DNA of 9,057 nucleotides. Origin: an uncultured Lachnospiraceae bacterium (lineage in GTDB: Bacteria; Bacillota; Clostridia; Lachnospirales; Lachnospiraceae). The DNA lies in contig CAJTOW010000140.1 in the NCBI GenBank assembly GCA_910577655.1, positions 1-9,057 of the forward strand, written 5' to 3'. This document shows, piece by piece, positions 1 through 5,767 of this stretch. The notes under the pieces were generated by a model that was not told the DNA's origin, did no database searches, and was given only the letters and a program-made list of their open reading frames with translations. Positions within the stretch are counted from its first letter, which is position 1; each line of letters begins with the position of its first letter. Made by a program: the position numbers and the translations under genes.

Positions 1-3
1 ATG

Positions 4-32
4 CTTCTTGTCTGGCGTAGCCGGACAAGAAG
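4..32. repeat. Stem-loop at the left edge of the window
   Basis: CTTCTTGTC (4-12) is the exact reverse complement of GACAAGAAG (24-32). The stem continues inward through a T-G wobble (13/23) and GG/CC (14-15/21-22), leaving a five-base loop at 16-20. No T-run follows on the plus strand, so a simple intrinsic terminator is not supported. It is followed at 41-52 by GTGAACAGTAAC, which resembles the repeat modules at 1526-1535 and 1598-1609, so it may be a divergent member of that family. Nothing else can be said about bases 1-60. A short open frame ends in TAA at 50-52 and could be the tail of an upstream gene, but there is too little of it to judge. Confidence 0.5.
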
Positions 33-92
33 ATGCGCCCCGTGAACAGTAACCCAATAAGGATAAAAATGGGTAAAATTGCCATAAAAGGG

Positions 93-121
93 TTTCTATT
101 TCTCTTCATTTGTGGTATACT
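93..121 (+). promoter_or_regulatory. Candidate promoter of the ABC importer operon
   Basis: TATACT at 116-121 preceded by TGG (113-115) forms an extended -10 element. TTTCTA at 93-98 lies 17 bases upstream as a poor -35. Transcription would start near 128 and give a leader of about 85 nt before the start at 212. The surrounding DNA (60-110) is AT-rich relative to the downstream gene. No riboswitch or recognisable operator was seen in the leader. The weak -35 keeps confidence moderate. Confidence 0.4.
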
Positions 122-211
122 TTGCATAAGCGGTCGGAGCTGGTGTCAGATTTGAATACGGATTGCTCCTGGCTGCAAAGTGTTTCAGCAAATATGAAGG
201 AGGATCGTATT

Positions 212-1399
212 ATGAAGAAAAAACTGGCATTACTGCTGGCATGTACCATGGCATTTGGCCTGACTGCCTGCGGAGGCGGCGGGACTGCTGCGACGACTGC
301 GGCACCGGCACCTACCGAGGCGGCTACGGAAGCAGCCACTGAGGCGCCCGCAGGTGATAAGAAGGAAGAGACTGAGGCGGCCTCAGAGGCAGCTGGCGGT
401 ATGGATGCCCTGATCGAGGCTGCCAAAGCAGAGGGAGAGCTGACCGTATATGGTTCATGTGAGGAAGAGTATCTGTCTCTGGCATGCCAGAATTTTGAGA
501 AGCTTTATGGGATCAAGACCAAGTTCCAGAGACTGTCTACATCTGAGGTTTACACCAAGATCTCTGAGGAGGCGGGCAAGCCCTCTGCAGACGTGTGGTT
601 CGGCGGTACCACGGATCCTTACAATGAAGCAGTGGCAGACGGACTTCTGATGGAGTACGAGGCTGAGAATGCAGTCAATCTGATCAGTGATGATTACAAG
701 GATCCCACCAACTGCTGGTATGGCATCTATAAGGGTATTCTGGGCTTCATGGTCAACACAGAGGAGCTGGAGCGTCTGAACCTGGAGGCTCCCAGGACCT
801 GGGATGACTTAACCAAAGAAGAGTACCAGGGGCTGATTATGCTGTCCAACCCCAATACCGCCGGTACGGCAAAGCTCGTGATCAATACCATGATCCAGAT
901 GAGAGGCCATGATGAGGCTATGGAGTATTTCAAGGCCCTGGACAAGAATATCAACCAGTACACCAAGTCCGGTTCCGGTCCCTCCAAGATGGTAGGCCCG
1001 GGCGAGTGTGTCATTGGTATCGGTTTCCTGCATGACGGTATTTACCAGATCCTTCAGGGATATGACAATATTGAGCTGATCGTTCCGGAAGACGGCACCT
1101 CCTTTGAGGTGGGCGCTACAGCCATCTTTAACGGATGCACCCATCCCAATGCAGCCAAGCTGTGGATCGAGTATGCACTTTCTCCTGACTGTGTGGATCA
1201 TGCCAAGGAGGCCGGCTCCTACCAGTTCCTGGTGCTCTCCAATGCAGCCCAGCCTGAGGAGGCAACCCGGTTCGGTCTGGATATGAACAATACCATTGAC
1301 TACGACTTCGAGGATGCCAAGGCCAACAGCGCCAAATATGTGGAAGATTTCTTCGAGGCTCTGGGAAGCAGTGCTGACAGCCGCTTCAAGACAGAGTAG
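212..1399 (+). CDS. ABC transporter solute-binding lipoprotein (COG1840, AfuA/FutA/PhnS-like)
   Basis: Extracellular substrate-capturing subunit of the importer encoded by the next two genes; 395 residues. The start at 212 is chosen because AAGGAGG at 197-203 lies eight bases upstream and the protein then opens with a lipoprotein signal peptide: KKK, a hydrophobic stretch, and lipobox LTAC with Cys20 as the lipidated residue. In-frame ATGs at 110 and 194 are less suitable. Residues 21-63 are a Gly/Ala/Thr/Glu-rich linker. The mature domain (about 64-395) has features of the iron/phosphonate/phosphoglycerate-type binding family: an EGELTVYGS strand near 74-82, ADVWFGG at 126-132, and SNPNTAGTA at 212-220, matching the ligand-loop region. 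There is no adjacent tyrosine pair in the C-terminal lobe as in classical ferric-binding FbpA, so the substrate could be an organic anion rather than iron. The family call is firm; the substrate is unknown. Confidence 0.93.
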   Translation: MKKKLALLLACTMAFGLTACGGGGTAATTAAPAPTEAATEAATEAPAGDKKEETEAASEAAGGMDALIEAAKAEGELTVYGSCEEEYLSLACQNFEKLYGIKTKFQRLSTSEVYTKISEEAGKPSADVWFGGTTDPYNEAVADGLLMEYEAENAVNLISDDYKDPTNCWYGIYKGILGFMVNTEELERLNLEAPRTWDDLTKEEYQGLIMLSNPNTAGTAKLVINTMIQMRGHDEAMEYFKALDKNINQYTKSGSGPSKMVGPGECVIGIGFLHDGIYQILQGYDNIELIVPEDGTSFEVGATAIFNGCTHPNAAKLWIEYALSPDCVDHAKEAGSYQFLVLSNAAQPEEATRFGLDMNNTIDYDFEDAKANSAKYVEDFFEALGSSADSRFKTE

Positions 1400-1489
1400 G
1401 GACTCAGACACACAGATGACGCAGACATCTGGCACTTAATTCACCGTTATTTCTGCAAGACAAAAACCAGGTTCAGATAAGAACAAGTG

Positions 1490-1535
1490 GTAACAGTTCG
1501 GGCAGGACTTTCCTGATGCAGGTTTGAACTGTTAC
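1490..1535. repeat. Inverted repeat GTAACAGTTC / GAACTGTTAC inside the operon
   Basis: Perfect 10-bp inverted repeat: GTAACAGTTC at 1490-1499 and GAACTGTTAC at 1526-1535, separated by 26 bases. It lies between the binding-protein and permease genes. A further half-site, TGAACTGTTGC, occurs at 1599-1609, and the same 11-mer recurs at 5752-5762. This suggests a dispersed intergenic repeat rather than a gene-specific operator. No T-run follows, so it is not a typical terminator. Confidence 0.7.
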
Positions 1536-1537
1536 AG

Positions 1538-1578
1538 CAAATGCTGCGTAATGCGCGGATTGCGCTGCGCAGCATTTG
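1538..1578. repeat. Strong intercistronic stem-loop CAAATGCTGCG / CGCAGCATTTG
   Basis: Perfect 11-bp inverted repeat (1538-1548 and 1568-1578) enclosing a 19-base loop that itself contains GCGC palindromes. It lies in the 266-nt untranslated spacer between the binding-protein stop (1399) and the permease start (1666). Such hairpins after the first gene of an importer operon commonly protect the upstream message and lower downstream expression, so that binding protein exceeds membrane subunits. That role is inference here. It could equally be part of the repeat element bounded by the AACAGTT/AACTGTT modules on either side. Confidence 0.7.
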
Positions 1579-1665
1579 ACTTTGTCCCTGGGCTTGTGTG
1601 AACTGTTGCGGACATGCTGCCTGAGGCATTATGTGAAGTGTACAAAGAGAAAGGGGGAGTGGTTT

Positions 1666-3381
1666 GTGGCTGGAAAACAGAGTGCAAGGCTGGAGCGGAA
1701 AAAATTCTTCTCCGATCCGATTCTGATCAGCATGATCATAGTACTGCTGGTGTTTTTGGCGTTGTTTATCCTGTATCCGCTGCTGATGCTGCTGGTTGAC
1801 AGCTTTTTAGAGGAGGGACGGATTACCTTTTCTGTATTTCAGAGGGTGCTGAGTCTGGAACGTTTCCAGACGGCTTTTAAGAATACCCTGGTGCTGGGGA
1901 TGATCACGGGGCTGGCTTCTACAGCCATCGGGCTGCTGTTTGCCTATGTGGAGGTCTATGTAAAGCTGCAGACCAGGGTTCTGGAGAAGCTTTTCGCGGT
2001 GGTGTCCATGCTGCCGGTGGTGTCTCCGCCCTTTGTGCTGTCTCTGTCCATGATTATGCTGTTCGGGCGCAGCGGCATCATCACCCGGTCTTTGCTGGGG
2101 ATCTACGACTCCAATGTCTATGGACTCAAGGGAATCGCCATTGTCCAGACCCTGACCTTTTTCCCGGTCTGCTACCTGATGCTCAAGGGCCTTTTGAAAA
2201 ATATCGATCCGTCCCTGGAGGAGGCTACGCGGGATATGGGAGCCAGCCGGTGGAAGGTATTCACCAGTGTGACCTTTCCCCTGCTGTTGCCGGGACTTGG
2301 CAATGCATTCCTGGTGACCTTCATTGAGTCTGTGGCAGACTTTGCCAATCCTATGCTGATCGGCGGATCTTATGACACCCTGGCTACCACCATCTATCTG
2401 CAGGTGACCGGCGCCTACGACTCTACAGGCGCGGCGGCCATGTCGGTGGTGCTTCTGTCCCTGACTGTGGTGCTGTTCCTGATCCAGAAATATTATCTGG
2501 AGAAGAAGACAGCAGCCACCCTGACCGGAAAGGCCTCCAGGATGCGGATGCTTATTGAGGATAAGAGCGTGACCGTGCCCCTGACGGTCTTCTGTACCCT
2601 GGTGGCGGCCTTTGTGGTGCTGATGTATGTGATGGTGCCCTTTGGCGCGCTGTTTACGCTGTGGGGACGGGATTACAGCCTGTCCCTGAAATGGTTCCAG
2701 TATATGCTGCGGACCAGCGGGATCAAGGCATTTAAGGATTCCTTTGTGCTGTCATTGATCGCTTCGCCGCTGACAGCATTTCTGTCTATGGTCATCGCCT
2801 ATCTGGTGGTAAAGAAACGTTTCCGCGGCAAGGATTTCATAGAGTTTGTCTCCATGCTGGCCATGGCCGTGCCGGGGACGGTGCTGGGCATCGGCTATAT
2901 CCGCGGCTATGCCAACGGACTCTTCCGGACCGGGGTTATGAGCGGTCTCTATGGGACGGGACTGATCCTGATCATCGTGTTCATTGTCCGGAGTCTTCCC
3001 ACAGGAACCAGAAGCGGAATTTCCGCTCTGCGTCAGATTGACAAATCCATCGAGGAGTCGGCCTATGATATGGGAGCCAATTCGGCGCGGGTATTCATGA
3101 CAGTCACATTGCCCTTAATTAAGGATTCCTTCTTCAGCGGTCTGGTGACGGCATTTGTACGGAGTATCACGGCGATTTCAGCCATTATTCTTCTGGTGAC
3201 GCCGGATTTTTTGCTGATCACCTGCCAGATCAACGAGCAGGCGGAGAAGGGCAACTACGGTGTGGCCTGCGCCTATGCCACAGTCCTGATCGCCATCACC
3301 TATGGGGCAGTTCTGATCATGAATACGCTGATCCGGTTCTTCGGCGTCAGCAAAACTATCAAGGTTAGGGAGGATGCATAA
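1666..3381 (+). CDS. Fused two-domain ABC importer permease (FbpB/ThiP-like)
   Basis: Membrane channel of the importer. It is 571 residues when started at GTG 1666, which is preceded by AGGGGGAG (1652-1659) at a six-base spacing. The frame is open upstream to a TTG at 1576, but that part encodes a Cys-rich, non-membrane stretch inside the stem-loop region and is unlikely to be translated. The protein is two BPD_transp_1 permease domains in tandem, with about 12 predicted membrane helices and the first near residues 20-44. Each half carries an EAA coupling loop that contacts the ATPase: EEATRDMGASRWKVF at about 185-199 and EESAYDMGANSARVF at about 463-477, each followed by a TFPLL/TLPLI segment. 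One polypeptide replaces two separate permeases, as in ferric, thiamine and phosphonate-type systems. The stop codon directly abuts the ATPase start. Confidence 0.93.
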   Translation: MAGKQSARLERKKFFSDPILISMIIVLLVFLALFILYPLLMLLVDSFLEEGRITFSVFQRVLSLERFQTAFKNTLVLGMITGLASTAIGLLFAYVEVYVKLQTRVLEKLFAVVSMLPVVSPPFVLSLSMIMLFGRSGIITRSLLGIYDSNVYGLKGIAIVQTLTFFPVCYLMLKGLLKNIDPSLEEATRDMGASRWKVFTSVTFPLLLPGLGNAFLVTFIESVADFANPMLIGGSYDTLATTIYLQVTGAYDSTGAAAMSVVLLSLTVVLFLIQKYYLEKKTAATLTGKASRMRMLIEDKSVTVPLTVFCTLVAAFVVLMYVMVPFGALFTLWGRDYSLSLKWFQYMLRTSGIKAFKDSFVLSLIASPLTAFLSMVIAYLVVKKRFRGKDFIEFVSMLAMAVPGTVLGIGYIRGYANGLFRTGVMSGLYGTGLILIIVFIVRSLPTGTRSGISALRQIDKSIEESAYDMGANSARVFMTVTLPLIKDSFFSGLVTAFVRSITAISAIILLVTPDFLLITCQINEQAEKGNYGVACAYATVLIAITYGAVLIMNTLIRFFGVSKTIKVREDA

Positions 3382-4458
3382 ATGGAGAAACAGAAGAAGG
3401 GAGTCCGTCTGGAGCATATTTCCAAGATCTATAAGGACCCGAAGACCGGGAAAGATTTCTACGCCGTGGAGGATACAACCCTGGATATTGAGGCCGGAAC
3501 CTTTGTGACTCTGCTGGGACCATCCGGCTGCGGAAAGACTACCACGCTGCGGATGATTGCCGGGTTCGAGAGCCCGGATGAGGGGGAGATTTATCTGGGC
3601 GGCGAGGCCATCAACCATCTGACGCCCAACAAGCGGGATACGGCTATGGTATTCCAGAGCTATGCGCTGCTCCCACATTACAATGTGTTTGACAATGTGG
3701 CCTACGGACTCAAGATCCGGAAGCTCCCCAAAGAGGAGATACAGGAGAGGGTTCTGAATATCTTAAAGCTTGTGGAGATGGACGGCATGGAGTCCCGTAT
3801 GACCAACCAGCTGTCCGGAGGCCAGCAGCAGAGGGTGGCTCTGGCCAGGGCCCTGGTTCTGGAGCCGGGGGTGCTGCTGTTTGATGAGCCGCTGAGCAAT
3901 CTGGATGCCAAGCTGCGTGTCTCCATGCGGACGGAGATCCGTAAGATCCAGCAGAAGGTGGGGATCACGGCCATCTATGTAACCCACGACCAGTCTGAGG
4001 CCATGAGTATTTCCGATAAGATCATCATCATGAGCAAAGGAAAGGTAGAGCAGATCGGGACTCCCCAGGAGATCTACTATCATCCCACTTCCCGGTTTGT
4101 GGCGGATTTCATCGGGGAGGCCAATTTCCTGGATGCGAAGGTTCTGTCCGGGGACGGAGAAAAGGCATGGATCCAGGTGGCAGGAAAGGAGCTGGAGGTA
4201 GGTAACTTCTGCGGTGCAAAAGCCGGGGACGAAGCGGCCCTGGTGATCCGTCCGGAGGCGGCAGTCCTGGCAGAGAAAGGCTACCTGGAGGCCAGGGTAT
4301 CTTTGTCCACCTTTATGGGATCCTATCAGTATTATCAGGTGATGGTGGGAGATATGGAGATACAGATCACGGATTACAATCCGGTGAACCGGCGGATCTA
4401 CCAGGTGGGAGAGAAGGCATTTCTGGACTTTGACACCAGAGGAGTATATATCCTGTAG
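3382..4458 (+). CDS. ABC importer ATPase subunit (PotA/FbpC/UgpC-type, with TOBE domain)
   Basis: Cytoplasmic ATP-hydrolysing subunit that powers the fused permease; 358 residues, typical for the family. Visible motifs are Walker A GPSGCGKT (46-53), Q-loop VFQSYALLPH with Gln92, signature LSGGQQQ (144-150), Walker B VLLFDEP (164-170) with catalytic Glu169, D-loop SNLDAKL, and switch His202 in YVTHDQ. From about residue 245 a C-terminal TOBE-like domain follows, which in this family can sense substrate or regulator. The ATG at 3382 follows the permease TAA with no gap, and AGGGAGG at 3367-3373 supplies the ribosome binding site from inside the permease gene, implying translational coupling. 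The substrate cannot be read from this subunit; the call as importer ATPase is secure. Confidence 0.96.
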   Translation: MEKQKKGVRLEHISKIYKDPKTGKDFYAVEDTTLDIEAGTFVTLLGPSGCGKTTTLRMIAGFESPDEGEIYLGGEAINHLTPNKRDTAMVFQSYALLPHYNVFDNVAYGLKIRKLPKEEIQERVLNILKLVEMDGMESRMTNQLSGGQQQRVALARALVLEPGVLLFDEPLSNLDAKLRVSMRTEIRKIQQKVGITAIYVTHDQSEAMSISDKIIIMSKGKVEQIGTPQEIYYHPTSRFVADFIGEANFLDAKVLSGDGEKAWIQVAGKELEVGNFCGAKAGDEAALVIRPEAAVLAEKGYLEARVSLSTFMGSYQYYQVMVGDMEIQITDYNPVNRRIYQVGEKAFLDFDTRGVYIL

Positions 4459-4493
4459 GGTGTCCGGGGAGACGGCTGCGGTGTCACAAAAAG

Positions 4494-4596
4494 AGAGGGC
4501 TGTCGGGAAATGGCTGCCAGATTACAATATATAGAGTGTTCTGATGAGTGCTACTGCGATATATTGTATACTGGTGTCACTTCCCGCCAGCCCTCT
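4494..4596. terminator. Long imperfect hairpin between convergent genes, probable bidirectional terminator
   Basis: Arms of 39 and 38 bases (4494-4532 and 4559-4596) match as inverted repeats with a few mismatches and one bulged base. The outer AGAGGGCTG / CAGCCCTCT and the inner ACAATATAT / ATATATTGT are perfect, and the loop is 26 bases. It sits between the end of the ATPase gene (4458) and the end of the oppositely oriented mrp gene (4678). On the minus strand the stem is followed by CTCTTTTTGTG, a good T-run, so it should terminate mrp transcription. On the plus strand the following TTATTTG is weaker. The arm length is unusual for a plain terminator, and a small palindromic repeat element is the alternative. 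Bases 4597-4677 hold nothing recognisable. Confidence 0.65.
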
Positions 4597-4677
4597 TATT
4601 TGCTGCAATGGGTTGAACAGGGGTACGATGTTATTGACGGCTTCATCTGGAGAGGATCTGGCAGTGATGCCTTTTCC

Positions 4678-5517
4678 TTATGCTTCCGTCAGCAGTACTT
4701 TCACGGCTTCATCCATCCAGTCCTCTTCCAGGTACTCGATGGTTCCCGCATCCACGTGTTCTGCGATGGTCGGAGTGATGGGGATCCGGGCCAGTACCGG
4801 GATTCCGGACTCTGCGGAGATCTCATCGATATGGCTCTCGCCAAAGACAGAGATCCTTTTGCCGCAGTCAGGACACTCCAGATAGCTCATATTTTCTACA
4901 AGTCCCAGAACCGGGATATCCATCTTTCTGGCCATATTGACGGCTTTGGTGACGATCATGGACACCAGCTCCTGGGGAGAGGTGACGATGACAATCCCGT
5001 CCACCGGAAGGGACTGGAAGACTGTCAGGGGCACGTCACCGGTTCCCGGCGGCATATCCACGAACATATAGTCGATATCTTTCCAGAGGGCTTCCTGCCA
5101 GAACTGCTTTACTGCGCCTGCAATCACCGGGCCGCGCCAGATGACCGGATCAGTATCATTATCCAGGAGCAGATTGGCGGATACGATCTCAATGCCGGTG
5201 GAAGTGGTGGCCGGAACCATCAGATTGTCCCCGTTGATGCTGAGTCCGTCAGTGCCCAGGCCAAAGGACTTGGGGATGGACGGTCCGGTGATGTCTGCGT
5301 CCAGGATCGCCACACGTTTTCCCCGGCTTTTCATCTTGACTGCAAGCAGGGATGTGACAAGGGATTTGCCGACACCGCCCTTGCCGCTGACGATTCCGAT
5401 GACCTTTTTAACGGAGCTTGCCGGATTGAGCGGCTCTAAGAAGCTGGTGCGCTCTGCAGTGCGGCTGCTGCAGTTTTCACCGCAGGAGCTGCAGTCGTGG
5501 GTACAAGTTTCGCTCAT
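4678..5517 (-). CDS. mrp: Mrp/NBP35-family Fe-S cluster carrier P-loop ATPase
   Basis: Cytosolic ATPase of the ApbC/Mrp/NBP35 family that binds and transfers iron-sulfur clusters to target proteins; 279 residues. The start at 5517 is chosen because GGAGG (5527-5531) lies nine bases upstream and the protein then begins with a Cys-rich tail. The frame is open further to 5646, but that extension looks non-coding. Visible features are N-terminal Cys5, Cys9, Cys12 and Cys16; the deviant Walker A GKGGVGKS (45-52) with signature Lys46; a switch-I-like DADITGPSIP (73-82); DMPPGTGD (154-161); and CPDC at 215-218, the dimer-bridging cluster-binding pair of this family. It runs convergently with the importer operon and shares its terminator. 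No other Fe-S assembly gene is nearby. Upstream on the same strand is the rRNA/tRNA methyltransferase gene, 250 nt away. Confidence 0.94.
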   Translation of the reverse strand: MSETCTHDCSSCGENCSSRTAERTSFLEPLNPASSVKKVIGIVSGKGGVGKSLVTSLLAVKMKSRGKRVAILDADITGPSIPKSFGLGTDGLSINGDNLMVPATTSTGIEIVSANLLLDNDTDPVIWRGPVIAGAVKQFWQEALWKDIDYMFVDMPPGTGDVPLTVFQSLPVDGIVIVTSPQELVSMIVTKAVNMARKMDIPVLGLVENMSYLECPDCGKRISVFGESHIDEISAESGIPVLARIPITPTIAEHVDAGTIEYLEEDWMDEAVKVLLTEA

Positions 5518-5598
5518 ATGAATATTCCTCCATTCTGTGCCGGGGCCGGAGGGCCGCGGCGGATGTTGTTGATACACAGAAAAAAGCTGCCTGCAGTG

Positions 5599-5623
5599 AC
5601 AGTCCAGATATCCCCTGGACTGT
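5599..5623 (-). repeat. Small stem-loop upstream of mrp
   Basis: ACAGTCCA (5599-5606) pairs perfectly with TGGACTGT (5616-5623) around a nine-base loop. The nine-base word GCTGCCTGC occurs as a direct repeat on either side (5586-5594 and 5625-5633). On the minus strand, reading towards mrp, the hairpin is followed after some ten bases by a run of six T (5580-5585). A leaky terminator or attenuator in the mrp leader is therefore possible, although the distance from stem to T-run is longer than normal. A separate GC-rich stretch at 5540-5563 lies just upstream of the mrp ribosome binding site. Confidence 0.4.
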
Positions 5624-5636
5624 TGCTGCCTGCTTA

Positions 5637-5686
5637 TTTTCCGCATTTTCTGACTCTATATAAAAGAATATCATATTTGCGGAAAA
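5637..5686. repeat. Inverted repeat TTTTCCGCA / TGCGGAAAA flanking an AT-rich core
   Basis: Perfect 9-bp inverted repeat (5637-5645 and 5678-5686) spaced by 32 bases of AT-rich sequence containing TATATA- and TATGAT-like words on the minus strand. It lies 120-170 bases upstream of the mrp start, where a promoter for mrp would be expected. No convincing -35/-10 pair was found. It could be an operator around an mrp promoter, or a chance palindrome. Confidence 0.4.
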
Positions 5687-5732
5687 AGTAAAGACCAGGA
5701 ATACGGGCTTTTTGTCAGCTGTGCGGCAGATC

Positions 5733-5762
5733 GTAACAGTTTGAGGGGGGCTGAACTGTTGC
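5733..5762. repeat. AACAGTT/AACTGTT stem-loop just after the methyltransferase gene
   Basis: AACAGTT (5735-5741) and AACTGTT (5754-5760) are perfect complements. With flanking wobble and G-C pairs the stem reaches ten pairs (5733-5742 with 5753-5762), and the ten-base loop contains GGGGGG on the plus strand. It starts six bases beyond the trmH-like stop codon on the minus strand, so it may mark the end of that transcript, but no T-run follows directly. The word TGAACTGTTGC is identical to 1599-1609, which makes it part of a repeat family seen in this window. Confidence 0.6.
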
Positions 5763-5767
5763 ACAGA

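Noticed and set aside
809..1435. Open frame of 208 codons on the minus strand opposite the binding-protein gene
   Set aside because: Antisense to a conserved lipoprotein gene, with no supporting signals.
1490..1609. CRISPR-like repeats
   Set aside because: Only two or three short inverted half-sites with irregular spacing; no regular direct repeat-spacer pattern and no cas genes.
1576..1665. N-terminal extension of the permease from a TTG at 1576
   Set aside because: It runs through the intercistronic stem-loop and encodes a Cys-rich non-membrane stretch. The GTG at 1666 has a strong ribosome binding site and gives a normal permease N-terminus.
4510..5439. Open frame of 309 codons on the plus strand opposite mrp
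   Set aside because: It lies antisense to a clearly conserved Mrp ATPase, starts inside the long hairpin, and encodes a His/Asp/Gly-rich sequence without any domain. It is a shadow of GC-rich coding sequence.
5477..5764. Minus-strand open frame of 95 codons overlapping the mrp start
   Set aside because: It overlaps the mrp N-terminus in another frame and encodes repeat-derived sequence from the intergenic hairpins, with no family resemblance.
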